Assembly (NCBI RefSeq): GCF_018326305.1
Contig: NZ_AP023415.1
Span: forward strand, 930,001 to 994,000
Direction of reading: 5' to 3'
Source: Vescimonas fastidiosa
Lineage (GTDB): Bacteria; Bacillota; Clostridia; Oscillospirales; Oscillospiraceae
Length of the DNA: 64,000 nucleotides
Positions 23,517-31,484 of this stretch are shown piece by piece (within the stretch, counting starts at the first letter, position 1; each line of letters opens with the position of its first letter). The notes below the pieces were generated by a model. The model did no database searches. It had not been told where the DNA came from and worked only from the letters and a program-made list of their open reading frames with translations. The translations under genes were made by a program, and so were the position numbers.

Positions 23517-25163
23517 ATGTTGGATCAGCAGAAAATTACCATTCTCTATTGCCGTCTGAGCAACGAGGATGCCCAGGAAGGCGAGAGTAACAGTATCGCA
23601 AATCAGAGAGAGTATTTAACCCGATATGCCCGTGACCACGGGTATACAAACCTGAAAATTCTGGTGGATGACGGTTATACGGGGACGAACTTCAATCGTC
23701 CCGGTGTGCAGGAAGGCTTTGAGCTTGTCAAGCAGGGGCTTGTGGGCTGCTGGCTGGTCAAAGACCTCAGCCGCTTTGGTCGTGACTATCTGACTGTTGG
23801 ACAATATACGGATATTATCTTTCCGAGTTATGATGTCCGCTTTATCGCTATAAATGATGGCGTAGACAGCAACCGGGGAGACAGCGAGGGCTTCGCCGCA
23901 ATCCGTAATCTGTTCAACGAGTGGTATCCCCGTGATACCAGCAAGAAAGTCCGTGTCAGTTTGCGGCAGAGAGGAACCAGTGGGAAGCACATGGGCAAAC
24001 CGCCCTACGGATACCGCTGTGACCCGGAGGACAAGGATCACTGGATTCTGGATGAAGAAGCGGCTCCGGTAGTCAAGCTCATCTTCGACCTTTGCATTGA
24101 CGGCAAAGGCCCGGAGCAGATTGCAAGGATTCTGGAAGAAAAGCAGATTATGACCGCAAAGGCACTCTATGCCAAGCGAAAGAAAAAGCCGATGCCGGAA
24201 AGACCGTACCACTGGGGCAACCAGTCCATTGCAGGGATTTTGGAACGGCAGGAGTACACAGGCTGTACCTGCAACTTCAAGACTTATTCCAAGTCCTACA
24301 AGCTGAAAAAGCGGATTCCCAATGAGCCGGAGAATATGTTTTATCTGCCGGACACACAGGAAGCGATTGTATCTCAGGCACAGTTTGACAGGGTGCAGGA
24401 ACTGAGGAAAAACAAACGCCGCCCCGCAAAAGCGGAACGGCAGGGATTGTTCTCCGGGCTTCTGTTTTGTGCCGATTGCGGCGGCAAGCTCCACTTTGCC
24501 ACAAGCAAAAGCTTTGAGGGCAAGCAGGATCACTACGTCTGCAACAACTACAAGAGCAACCGTGGTACTTGTACTGCCCACTATATCCGGGAAGATGTGC
24601 TTCGTGAAATCGTTCTGGAACGCATCCGGGCAGTCAATGAGTATATCCGAAGCGATGTGGACGGTTTTCAGGAGGAATGGCTGCAATGCCGCAGGACTGA
24701 CCAGGAGCGCAGCATCCGGGATGACAAAAAGAAGCTGGAACAGGCAAAGAAACGCCTTGCCGATCTGGATGTCATCATCGCCCGGCTGTACGAGGACTAT
24801 GTTCTTGGAAATCTCAATCAGGACAGATACAGAAAGATGTCTGCGGACTATGAAGCGGAGCAGGAACGGTTAAAGCTCGAAATTGAAGTTATCGAAGAAT
24901 GGGTGGAACAGCGGGAAGAAATGAACGACGGTCTGGATGCCTTTATCGCCCTGACACAGAAATATGTGGATGTGGAGGAGCTGACACAGACCATCGTGAA
25001 CGAGTATATCAAGAAAATCATCGTCTATGCCCCGGACAAATCCAGCGGCAAGCGCAAGCAGAAAGTGAAGATTTTCTTCAACTTCGTGGACGATGTAGAT
25101 ATTCCCGTTATTTCCGAGCCTATCATCACGCAAACAACCTATGAACACAGAAAAACGGCGTGA
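23517..25163 (+). CDS. Large serine recombinase, TnpX-like
   Basis: GGAGG five bases before ATG 23517 sets the start (548 residues). The N-terminal resolvase domain has catalytic S15 (YCRLSNEDAQ), then LVDDGYTGTNFNRPGVQ and VKDLSRFGRD. The recombinase domain follows (about 165-290; GKPPYGYRCDPEDKDHWILD). A zinc ribbon (FCADCGGKLHF with YVCNNYKSNRGTC), a long coiled coil and a C-terminal strand region complete it. This type excises and inserts elements as circles, without other element proteins in Tn4451. The inverted repeats at both ends are its likely half-sites. Confidence 0.93.
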   Translation: MLDQQKITILYCRLSNEDAQEGESNSIANQREYLTRYARDHGYTNLKILVDDGYTGTNFNRPGVQEGFELVKQGLVGCWLVKDLSRFGRDYLTVGQYTDIIFPSYDVRFIAINDGVDSNRGDSEGFAAIRNLFNEWYPRDTSKKVRVSLRQRGTSGKHMGKPPYGYRCDPEDKDHWILDEEAAPVVKLIFDLCIDGKGPEQIARILEEKQIMTAKALYAKRKKKPMPERPYHWGNQSIAGILERQEYTGCTCNFKTYSKSYKLKKRIPNEPENMFYLPDTQEAIVSQAQFDRVQELRKNKRRPAKAERQGLFSGLLFCADCGGKLHFATSKSFEGKQDHYVCNNYKSNRGTCTAHYIREDVLREIVLERIRAVNEYIRSDVDGFQEEWLQCRRTDQERSIRDDKKKLEQAKKRLADLDVIIARLYEDYVLGNLNQDRYRKMSADYEAEQERLKLEIEVIEEWVEQREEMNDGLDAFIALTQKYVDVEELTQTIVNEYIKKIIVYAPDKSSGKRKQKVKIFFNFVDDVDIPVISEPIITQTTYEHRKTA

Positions 25164-25181
25164 CCTTCGGGTCACACCGTT
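25154..25181. other. Hairpin at the end of the recombinase gene
   Basis: AACGGCGTGACC (25154-25165) and GGTCACACCGTT (25170-25181) pair around a TTCG tetraloop with one mismatch, overlapping the stop codon. No T-run follows on the + strand, so it may be a weak terminator or an mRNA-stabilising 3' end. Confidence 0.55.
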
Positions 25182-25190
25182 CTCTGCGAC

Positions 25191-25236
25191 AAAATAGTTA
25201 CTTGTCACTATTAAGCCTTGAGATTACAGGGTTTTT
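25191..25236 (-). repeat. Right inverted repeat of the Tn4451-like element
   Basis: Read on the minus strand this begins AAAAACCCTGTAA (25236-25224) and continues GGCTTAATAGTGACAAGTAA, matching the left repeat at 10540-10584. It ends four bases before the CCA tail of the tRNA-Cys gene, so the element boundary lies directly beside the tRNA operon. Confidence 0.7.
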
Positions 25237-25239
25237 CGT

Positions 25240-25314
25240 TGGAGGTGACACCCGGATTTGAACCGGGGAATGAGGGTTTTGCAGACCCTTGCCTTACCAC
25301 TTGGCTATGTCACC
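25240..25314 (-). tRNA. tRNA-Cys (anticodon GCA)
   Basis: The cloverleaf is complete: acceptor GGTGACA pairs with TGTCACC, the anticodon loop reads CTGCAAA with GCA, and the T arm GGTTCAAATCC is standard. Discriminator T and an encoded CCA (25242-25240) end it. It is the last gene of the tRNA operon. Confidence 0.93.
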
Positions 25315-25348
25315 GAATGACAGAGAGAACCGAAGTTCTCTCTGTATT

Positions 25349-25424
25349 TGGAGCGGGCGACGAGGCTCGAACTCGCTACCTCGACCTTGGCAAGGTCGCG
25401 CTCTACCAGATGAGCTACGCCCGC
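25349..25424 (-). tRNA. tRNA-Gly (anticodon GCC)
   Basis: Acceptor GCGGGCG pairs with CGCCCGC; the D arm AGCTCATCTGGTAGAGC is canonical; the anticodon loop TTGCCAA gives GCC. CCA is encoded at 25351-25349. Confidence 0.95.
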
Positions 25425-25427
25425 AAA

Positions 25428-25503
<76 letters not shown>

Positions 25504-25506
25504 ATA

Positions 25507-25583
25507 TGGCGACCAAGATGGGGCTCGAACCCACGACCTCCAGCGTGACAGGCTGGCGTTCTAACCAACTGAACTACTTGGCC
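25507..25583 (-). tRNA. tRNA-Asp (anticodon GTC)
   Basis: Acceptor GGCCAAG pairs with CTTGGTC; anticodon stem CCAGC/GCTGG holds loop CTGTCAC with GTC. D arm AGTTCAGTTGGTTAGAAC and encoded CCA are present. Confidence 0.95.
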
Positions 25584-25590
25584 TTATTTT

Positions 25591-25667
25591 TGGTGGGAAC
25601 AACTGGACTCGAACCAGTGACCCCCTGCTTGTAAGGCAGGTGCTCTAACCAGCTGAGCTATGCTCCC
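25591..25667 (-). tRNA. tRNA-Val (anticodon TAC)
   Basis: Acceptor GGGAGCA pairs with TGTTCCC; anticodon stem CCTGC/GCAGG holds loop CTTACAA with TAC. CCA is encoded. It is the first gene of the five-tRNA operon. Confidence 0.95.
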
Positions 25668-25700
25668 GCTTCAGCCGCTCCATTCGTAACGACAGGGTTT

Positions 25701-25729
25701 ATTATACCGAAAACAAGTCCTGTTGTCAA
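25701..25729 (-). promoter_or_regulatory. Consensus promoter of the tRNA operon
   Basis: On the minus strand TTGACA (25729-25724), a 17-base spacer and TATAAT (25706-25701) are a full consensus match, 34 bases before tRNA-Val. Confidence 0.9.
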
Positions 25730-25752
25730 CACCAAAAATCATATTTTACCAA

Positions 25753-26646
25753 TTATTTTTTCTTCTCCAGGTCATCGATCAATTGCTGCAGCTCCGGGCC
25801 GTCAAACCTGTATACCGCGTCACAGAACTGGCAGGTCATCTGGCAGGAGCCCTGCTCGGCGAGAATGTTCTTCAGCTCCTCTGCGCCCAAGGAAATGAGG
25901 GCCCGCTCCACCCGCTCACGGCTGCAATAGCACTTATATTCCACCGGGTCGGACTCCAAAATCTTTACATCGAAGTCGGACAAAACGGTTTTCAGCAGAT
26001 GCTCCGGGTCCGGGTCCTTGTCCAAAATGGCGGACACATTTCCCGCCGCCAGGACGCCCCCCTCCACCTTGGTGATGGTGTCCTCGTCGGCACCGGGCAT
26101 CAGCTGAATGAGATAGCCCCCGGCAGCCCGGACGCTTTGGTCCCGTTCAATGAGCACTCCCAGCCCGCAGGCCGTGGGGATCTGCTCTGACTCCACAAAA
26201 TACCCGGCAATGTCCTCGGCGATCTCGCCGCCCAGCAGGTCCACGGTGCCAACATAGGGCTCCTTCATGTTCAGGTCTTTAATAACGGTCATGGTGCCGC
26301 CCTGGGCGCCCACCGCCGTGCCCACATCCAGCTTGCCGTCGGGCCGCAGGGGCAGGTCCACCTGAGGATTGGTCACATAACCCCGGACATTCCCCGCCGG
26401 GTCGGACACAGCCAGAATCGTGCCCAACGGTCCGGTACCTTTGATTTGCAGGGTAAGGCTAGCGCCCTGGCCCTTCAGGGCGTTGCCCATCATAGCGCAG
26501 CCGGCCAAAGTACGGCCCAAAGCCGCCGTGGCCACCGGCAGAGTCTTGTGGATCTGCCGGGCGCGCTCGGTAAGATCGCGGCTGCTGATGGCTGCCGCCT
26601 GGACCAGGCCATCGGAGGTGATGGCTCTGACAATTCTATCGCTCAT
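25753..26646 (-). CDS. hslO: Redox-regulated chaperone Hsp33
   Basis: The 297-residue protein is a full-length Hsp33, a cytoplasmic holdase switched on by oxidation. The N-terminal domain has GTGPLGTILAVSDPAGNVRG and YFVESEQIPTACGLGVLI, both family hallmarks. The redox zinc site is near the C-terminus: C239-Y-C241 and C272-Q-F-C275, with an additional cysteine at 268. An AAGAAGGAA site precedes the ATG. It ends 84 bases upstream of the tRNA operon on the same strand and is probably monocistronic or follows the SUKH-like gene 18 bases upstream. Confidence 0.96.
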   Translation of the reverse strand: MSDRIVRAITSDGLVQAAAISSRDLTERARQIHKTLPVATAALGRTLAGCAMMGNALKGQGASLTLQIKGTGPLGTILAVSDPAGNVRGYVTNPQVDLPLRPDGKLDVGTAVGAQGGTMTVIKDLNMKEPYVGTVDLLGGEIAEDIAGYFVESEQIPTACGLGVLIERDQSVRAAGGYLIQLMPGADEDTITKVEGGVLAAGNVSAILDKDPDPEHLLKTVLSDFDVKILESDPVEYKCYCSRERVERALISLGAEELKNILAEQGSCQMTCQFCDAVYRFDGPELQQLIDDLEKKK

Positions 26647-26664
26647 AGCTTGAAAATTCCTTCT

Positions 26665-27084
26665 TTATAAATTATCTATCGCGTCATTCGCTCTGTCCTG
26701 CAAATAGGCCTCGAAATCAGAGTAGCTTTCTCTATAATCATTTCCATCTTCTATCGACCAAGAAACTACCCGCTGAGACTCGTTTTCAATGCAGTAAAAC
26801 CATTCGTCACAATCTTCGATGGCTATAAGGTTTTTAGGCATTCCCAATGTGCGCAGCTCCAATGTTGTATCAACAACAACCATTCGTCCATTTTTGGCAA
26901 TGCCCAATGTTTCAATGCCATCCAAACCGCCAAATCCAAATTCTAATAAAAATTTCTTATATGCTTCCGTCAGTTTTGCACCCAGCCTTTCTTCGGCTTC
27001 CTTTATCATCTGCTGGGTTACAGAGGAGTGCGCAAAATCGCCCTTTTTCTCATATTTTCTGAGCAAATCAAATACCGAATCCAT
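26665..27084 (-). CDS. SMI1/KNR4 (SUKH) family protein
   Basis: The 139-residue product has the SUKH fold pattern. A helical start carries TQQMIKEAEERLGAKLTEAY and KKFLLEFGFGGLDG, followed by strands (RMVVVDTTLELRTLGMPKNL), WFYCIENE and a C-terminal SDFEAYLQDRANDAI. SUKH proteins are often immunity proteins of contact-dependent toxins. The gene is lower in GC than its neighbours and has no toxin gene beside it, so it looks like an orphan immunity gene acquired by transfer, though housekeeping SUKH proteins also exist. A GGAGG lies eleven bases before the ATG. Confidence 0.8.
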   Translation of the reverse strand: MDSVFDLLRKYEKKGDFAHSSVTQQMIKEAEERLGAKLTEAYKKFLLEFGFGGLDGIETLGIAKNGRMVVVDTTLELRTLGMPKNLIAIEDCDEWFYCIENESQRVVSWSIEDGNDYRESYSDFEAYLQDRANDAIDNL

Positions 27085-27101
27085 TTTTCAATATTCCTCC
27101 G

Positions 27102-27842
27102 TCACTCCCGCGTGCAGCAGAAATAAATTCGCTGCTCGCCGTCCTTAGGCCGGCGCAAGCGGCAGTCGCCGTACACGCGGATATTTCCGAACCCGGCTTC
27201 CCGAAGCCAGCCGGCCAGCTCCTCCGGGGCATAGTACCGCTGCCGGTGCAGCTCGGTATCCCGGCGGTAGCGCCCGTCCGTCCCTTTGCGGAACAGATCC
27301 ACCCAATACGAGCAAATGCTCCGCCGAAACTCCGTGCGCCACACGCAGTAGCTCTCCTCCGTTTCATCCAAAAACACCTGGCCGTCCAGGCTCTGAAACT
27401 TATCCAGGGTGTTCACATCGAAAATAAGCTCCCCGCCCGGGGCGATGAACAAATGCAGCCGCTGAAAAGTCCGCTGCACATCGGCGGGAGAGGTGAGGTA
27501 ATTGAGGCTGTCCAGGCAGCAGATGGCGGCGTCCACGGTGCCGTACAGGTCCAGCCTGGGCATGGACTGGTGCAGGAAGATAGGCGCGATGCCCTCCACG
27601 CTGCCGCTTTTCATCATGGCGGCGGCCAGCATCTCCTCGGAGGCGTCCGCGCCGATCATCTCGTAGCCCCGGCCGGTGAGCAGCCAGGTCATGGTGCCGG
27701 TGCCACAGGCAAGATCCAGCACCGTGTGTACCGGGATGCGGCTGCGGGCAAAGAGCTTTTCCAGATAGTCCGCCCGCTTTTCATACGCCACATCCCCGGT
27801 GAGGGAGTCGTAGGCCCCGGCCAGGCCCTGGTATGCGTTCAT
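27102..27842 (-). CDS. Class I SAM-dependent methyltransferase
   Basis: The 246-residue product has motif I VLDLACGTGTMTWLLTGRGY, motif II IGADASEEMLAAA and a DAAICCLDSLNYL segment, then IAPGGELIFDVNTLDK. This is the typical class I Rossmann methyltransferase with a C-terminal beta insertion (EESYCVWRTEFRRSICSYWV). The substrate is unknown; similar proteins are annotated as YqeM-like or generic small-molecule methyltransferases. Its start overlaps the yerC stop as ATGA, so the two are coupled. Backbone codon usage (GC-rich) indicates a resident gene. Confidence 0.88.
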   Translation of the reverse strand: MNAYQGLAGAYDSLTGDVAYEKRADYLEKLFARSRIPVHTVLDLACGTGTMTWLLTGRGYEMIGADASEEMLAAAMMKSGSVEGIAPIFLHQSMPRLDLYGTVDAAICCLDSLNYLTSPADVQRTFQRLHLFIAPGGELIFDVNTLDKFQSLDGQVFLDETEESYCVWRTEFRRSICSYWVDLFRKGTDGRYRRDTELHRQRYYAPEELAGWLREAGFGNIRVYGDCRLRRPKDGEQRIYFCCTRE

Positions 27843-28153
27843 TCCTCGCCGCTCTCCTTCATCTTCTCCAGAATGCTCTCATAGCCCCCGGCTCCATTGA
27901 GGAGGGACCGATTCACCCGGCTGATGGTGGCGCTGGAGGCCCCGGTCTTTTCCAATATCTCGTTATAAATCATGCCATTATTCAGCAGCGTAGCCACCTC
28001 AAAACGCTGCTCCATGGAGCGCATTTCGGAGATGGTACATAGATCCTGGAAAAAGTTGTAGCACTCCTCCTCGGTCTCCAGCTTCAAAATGGCCTTGTAT
28101 AGCAGGTCACTCTTCTGTTTGGTGGCAATTTTCGACTTGGCAGGATGCAGCAT
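27839..28153 (-). CDS. yerC: YerC/YecD family TrpR-like regulator
   Basis: The 104-residue product matches the YerC family. Its helical body carries KQKSDLLYKAILKLETEEEC and YNFFQDLCTISEMRSMEQRF, followed by a TrpR-type helix-turn-helix with NEILEKTGASSATISRVNRS. Family members are small DNA-binding proteins of Firmicutes whose targets are mostly unknown. AAGGAGG precedes the ATG at good spacing. It is first in a two-gene unit with the methyltransferase. Confidence 0.92.
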   Translation of the reverse strand: MLHPAKSKIATKQKSDLLYKAILKLETEEECYNFFQDLCTISEMRSMEQRFEVATLLNNGMIYNEILEKTGASSATISRVNRSLLNGAGGYESILEKMKESGEE

Positions 28154-28333
28154 AGCGTTCGCCCTCCTTTATAATTCCCTTTCATTTTACCATTTTAGTT
28201 CGTGAAAGTAAAGCACCGAGGGCAAAATAATTCGTAACAAATTTGTAAACTTTGTGGAATTACCCTTTACCTGTCGTGTGTTTTCCTGTAAAATAATGCA
28301 GATGAAAACCCCCATAGAAATCGAGGCTATACT

Positions 28334-28753
28334 ATGAGTTTCTTCCAGAAAATGGGTAACGCATTTTCCCGCTTTATGTACGGACGCAACGGCGTCGATT
28401 CGCTGGGCTGGGCCTCTTTGGTGGCCGTCCTGCTGCTGGATACGGCGGAGCTGATCGTCCGCAGCAAAAACGAGACGGCCCAGACGATCCTGGCCACGGC
28501 AAGCTTTCTCCTGATGGTGTGGACCCTGTTCCGTATGTTTTCCAGGAATCTTCCCAAGCGCCGCAGCGAAAACGCCTGGTTCCTCACGAAAATCGTGAAC
28601 CCCCTGAAAAGTCAGCGAGCCCGCAGCAGGGATAAGGACCACAAATACTTCACCTGTCCCCAGTGCCGCACCGTCTGCCGTGTCCCTCGGGGTAAGGGAA
28701 AAATCATCATCACCTGTCCCAAGTGCGGCACCTCTATCCACGGGAAGACCTGA
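28334..28753 (+). CDS. Membrane protein with C-terminal zinc ribbon
   Basis: The 139-residue product begins with an amphipathic stretch (SFFQKMGNAFSRFMYGRNGV). Two membrane helices follow at about 26-41 and 53-68 (SLVAVLLLDTAELIV; ILATASFLLMVWTLF), then a basic linker and a zinc ribbon TCPQCRTVCRVP with ITCPKCGTSI. No function is known to me; similar small proteins occur in Clostridia. A GAGG lies seven bases before the ATG, and a terminator follows at 28832. It is transcribed divergently from yerC and convergently with prfC. Confidence 0.75.
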   Translation: MSFFQKMGNAFSRFMYGRNGVDSLGWASLVAVLLLDTAELIVRSKNETAQTILATASFLLMVWTLFRMFSRNLPKRRSENAWFLTKIVNPLKSQRARSRDKDHKYFTCPQCRTVCRVPRGKGKIIITCPKCGTSIHGKT

Positions 28754-28831
28754 GCTTTTCATCCACTCCCGACCTGTGATTTTGAAAAAGATTTTTGACC
28801 TGCCGCTTCTGCTTCGGCTACGCTTTATTTG

Positions 28832-28864
28832 CAGCTCTCACCCCCGGGTGAGGGCTGTTTTTTT
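28832..28864 (+). terminator. Terminator of the zinc-ribbon gene
   Basis: CAGCTCTCACCC and GGTGAGGGCTG pair around a CCG loop with one mismatch, followed by seven T residues. Confidence 0.8.
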
Positions 28865-28867
28865 CAT

Positions 28868-28901
28868 AAAAATACCCCGGCAAATAGCTGAATTTGCCGG
28901 G
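28868..28901 (-). terminator. Terminator of prfC
   Basis: CCCGGCAAAT (28876-28885) and ATTTGCCGGG (28892-28901) pair perfectly around a six-base loop. On the minus strand the stem is followed by GTATTTTT. Confidence 0.8.
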
Positions 28902-28991
28902 ATATTCCTGACTTTAGATTTCAGTTGTGAGGGATGGCCTTCCTTGCCGTTACCGCAAATTCTACCACTTTATCGACAGTCTGTAGAACTT

Positions 28992-30572
28992 TTACACACT
29001 CAGTTGGTCGTCCAGCACCAGACCGGGGTTGTGCTTGGTGAGGAAGCCCAACGACCATGCGCCGCAGTAGGCGATGAAGTAGCGGTCCCGAAGGTCCTGC
29101 AAAACCCGGGAGTCGGTACACAGGGTCATGTCCCGGTAGTCACCCTCATAGCCCTTAATGCGGATCAGATGGCTGTACGGCAGTCCCTCCATCCGCAGCT
29201 CCACGCCGTATTCACTGCGCATACGGTACTCAAACACATCAAATTGCAGAGCGCCTACCACGCCTACCACGATGTCCTCATAGCCGCTGCCGGGGAACTT
29301 AAAGATCTGTATGGCACCCTCCTGAGCGATCTGCTGCACGCCCTTAATAAACTGCTTGCGCTTCATGGTATCCTTGGGGGACACGGAGCGGAACAGTTCC
29401 GGCTCAAAGGACGGGATGCCGGAGTAGCGGAACTTCTTACCCGGCACCGTAACGGTATCGCCGATGGAGAAGATGCCCGGGTCGAACACGCCGATAATAT
29501 CACCGGCATAGGCCTCGTCCACAATCTCTCGCTCGGCAGCCATCATGGCCTGGGGCTGCGACAGGCGCATTTTTTTGCCCGACTGCACATGGTAATACTC
29601 TGCCTCTCGCTCAAACTTCCCGGAGCAGATGCGCATAAAGGCCAGGCGGTCCCGGTGAGCCTTATTCATGTTGGCCTGAATTTTGAACACAAAGGCGGAG
29701 AAATCCGGAGAGAAGGCATCCACCAGGCCCTCGTCGCTTTGGCGAGACAGGGGCGGTGGGGTCATACGCAAAAAGGACTCCAAAAACGGCTCCACGCCGA
29801 AATTCGTAAGGGCCGAGCCGAAGAATACAGGGGAGAGCTTGCCGCACCGCACAGCCTCCAGGTCAAATTCCGCCCCGGCGCCCAAAAGCTCCACATCGTC
29901 CCGGAGGATGTCCGTGAGCTTCTCGCCGATAAGCTCCGGCAGGGCGGGATCATCCAGCTCCGCCTCGGTGACGGCGGCTTTTTGGGCGTGCCCCGCATCG
30001 GTGAAGTGAAGGATGCGCTTTTTCTCTCGGTCATACACCCCCTTAAACTCTCTGCCGCAGCCGATGGGCCAGTTCATAGGATAGGTGGCGATCCCCAGCT
30101 CCCGCTCTACCTCCTCGCACAGCTCCAGTGGGTCCCGAGTCTCCCGATCCATCTTGTTCACAAAGGTGAAAATGGGGATGTGCCGCAGGGCGCAGACCTT
30201 GAAGAGCTTGCGGGTCTGGGGCTCCACACCCTTGGCCCCGTCAATGACCATCACCGCACTGTCGGCAGCCATGAGGGTGCGGTAGGTATCCTCGGAAAAG
30301 TCCTGGTGGCCGGGGGTATCCAGGATGTTGATGCAGAAGCCGTTATGGCGGAACTGCATCACCGATGAGGTAACGGAAATACCGCGCTGCTTCTCGATCT
30401 CCATCCAGTCGGAGGTGGCGGCTCTGGCCCGCTTGCCCTTGACCTCGCCCGCCTGGGCAATGGCCCCGCCATAGAGCAGGAATTTCTCCGTTAATGTAGT
30501 CTTACCGGCGTCCGGATGGGAAATAATCGCAAAGGTCCGCCGCCGGGATATTTCTTCTTTCAATGAGGCCAT
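28992..30572 (-). CDS. prfC: Peptide chain release factor 3
   Basis: The 526-residue GTPase is a complete RF3, which removes RF1/RF2 from the ribosome after peptide release. G1 is SHPDAGKTTLTEKF near residue 18, G3 ILDTPGHQDFSEDTYR and G4 FVNKMDRE. Domain II and the RF3-specific C-terminal domain follow (GSGYEDIVVGVVGALQFDVF; YCGAWSLGFLTKHNP). GGAGGAGG precedes the ATG. Length is standard. It stands alone between a terminator and the PHP phosphatase unit. Confidence 0.97.
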   Translation of the reverse strand: MASLKEEISRRRTFAIISHPDAGKTTLTEKFLLYGGAIAQAGEVKGKRARAATSDWMEIEKQRGISVTSSVMQFRHNGFCINILDTPGHQDFSEDTYRTLMAADSAVMVIDGAKGVEPQTRKLFKVCALRHIPIFTFVNKMDRETRDPLELCEEVERELGIATYPMNWPIGCGREFKGVYDREKKRILHFTDAGHAQKAAVTEAELDDPALPELIGEKLTDILRDDVELLGAGAEFDLEAVRCGKLSPVFFGSALTNFGVEPFLESFLRMTPPPLSRQSDEGLVDAFSPDFSAFVFKIQANMNKAHRDRLAFMRICSGKFEREAEYYHVQSGKKMRLSQPQAMMAAEREIVDEAYAGDIIGVFDPGIFSIGDTVTVPGKKFRYSGIPSFEPELFRSVSPKDTMKRKQFIKGVQQIAQEGAIQIFKFPGSGYEDIVVGVVGALQFDVFEYRMRSEYGVELRMEGLPYSHLIRIKGYEGDYRDMTLCTDSRVLQDLRDRYFIAYCGAWSLGFLTKHNPGLVLDDQLSV

Positions 30573-30725
30573 AGTTTCCTCCTCCTAAGTAAAACGCAGA
30601 ATCTTAATTATTATATACAAAACCGGGAGAAAAGTCTATAAATCTTCAAAAATTTTTCCCGACTCGAAGCATCCTTTTGCAAAAAATACCGTTCGATGCA
30701 TTTGGGGTGCAGCGAACGGTGAAGT

Positions 30726-31484
30726 TCAGTCCAGCCAAGGGGCGTACTCCTCGAAGCCAAAGAGCAAATTCTCCCGGCTGTGGCAGTCGGAGGAGAGGAT
30801 GCGCTTGATGCCCCGGCGGCGCAGCTCCTCCAGGATCCACCGGGCGGGATAGGGCTCTGTGCGGTAGCCCCGGGAGATGGCGCCGGTATTGATTTCAAAT
30901 ACCACCGGGGCAGCGCACAAGGTATCCAAAGCCCGGAGAACAGCCCGGCGGTAGCGGGGATGGTCAGTGGAAAAAAGCGCATCCGCCTCATTGAACTTGG
31001 TCACCAGGTCAAAGTGTCCCACCACCCGGCAGCGGGTTTTTTCGTAGACCCGGGTCAGAGTATCAAAATAGTCCTCCGTGAAGGCGTACCAGTCCCCGCC
31101 GTAGTGCTGCTGCACCGCTTGTTCCTGGGCAGCCCGGGAGGCATCCACAGGCAGATATTCGCCATCCTTATACAGGTAGTGGACGCTGCCGATAACATAG
31201 TCATACCCCTCCGTGGAGGCAGGGGAATAAAAATCCTGCTCTATACCCAGGTAAATACGGATCTGCCCTGCGTATTTTTCCTGCAGCCGGCGAATTTCGG
31301 TCTTATATTCCTCCGTCCCCGCCGGGGACATACAGTAGTCCCCGTCATAGGGGGCGTAGGCGTGGCCGCTGAAGCCCAGGGCCGGGCAGCCCAGGCGCAA
31401 GGCCTCCTGCACCAGGTCCTCCGGGCGGTCCTTGCCGTCACAGAGGCAGGTGTGGGTATGAAAATTAGAAAACTGCTCAGCCAT
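30726..31484 (-). CDS. PHP-domain histidinol-phosphatase (HisJ/HisK type)
   Basis: The start at ATG 31484 overlaps the stop of the upstream YhaM-like gene by eight bases and gives 252 residues starting AEQFSNFHTHTCLCDGKDRP. PHP metal ligands are visible: HTHTxLCD at the N-terminus, GIEQDF, IGSVHYL, GHFDL and SSDCHSRE near the end. The family hydrolyses L-histidinol phosphate in histidine synthesis, but no other his genes are nearby, so another phosphoester substrate is possible. The three-gene string of cls, YhaM-like and this gene may be co-transcribed. Confidence 0.85.
   Translation of the reverse strand: MAEQFSNFHTHTCLCDGKDRPEDLVQEALRLGCPALGFSGHAYAPYDGDYCMSPAGTEEYKTEIRRLQEKYAGQIRIYLGIEQDFYSPASTEGYDYVIGSVHYLYKDGEYLPVDASRAAQEQAVQQHYGGDWYAFTEDYFDTLTRVYEKTRCRVVGHFDLVTKFNEADALFSTDHPRYRRAVLRALDTLCAAPVVFEINTGAISRGYRTEPYPARWILEELRRRGIKRILSSDCHSRENLLFGFEEYAPWLD

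Noticed and set aside
10540..25236. Inverted repeats as attL/attR of the tyrosine integrase
   Set aside because: att cores of one tyrosine-integrase element should be direct repeats; these are inverted and bracket a serine recombinase element.
28680..30368. A 562-residue + strand open frame
   Set aside because: Antisense of prfC, whose GTPase motifs are intact on the other strand.
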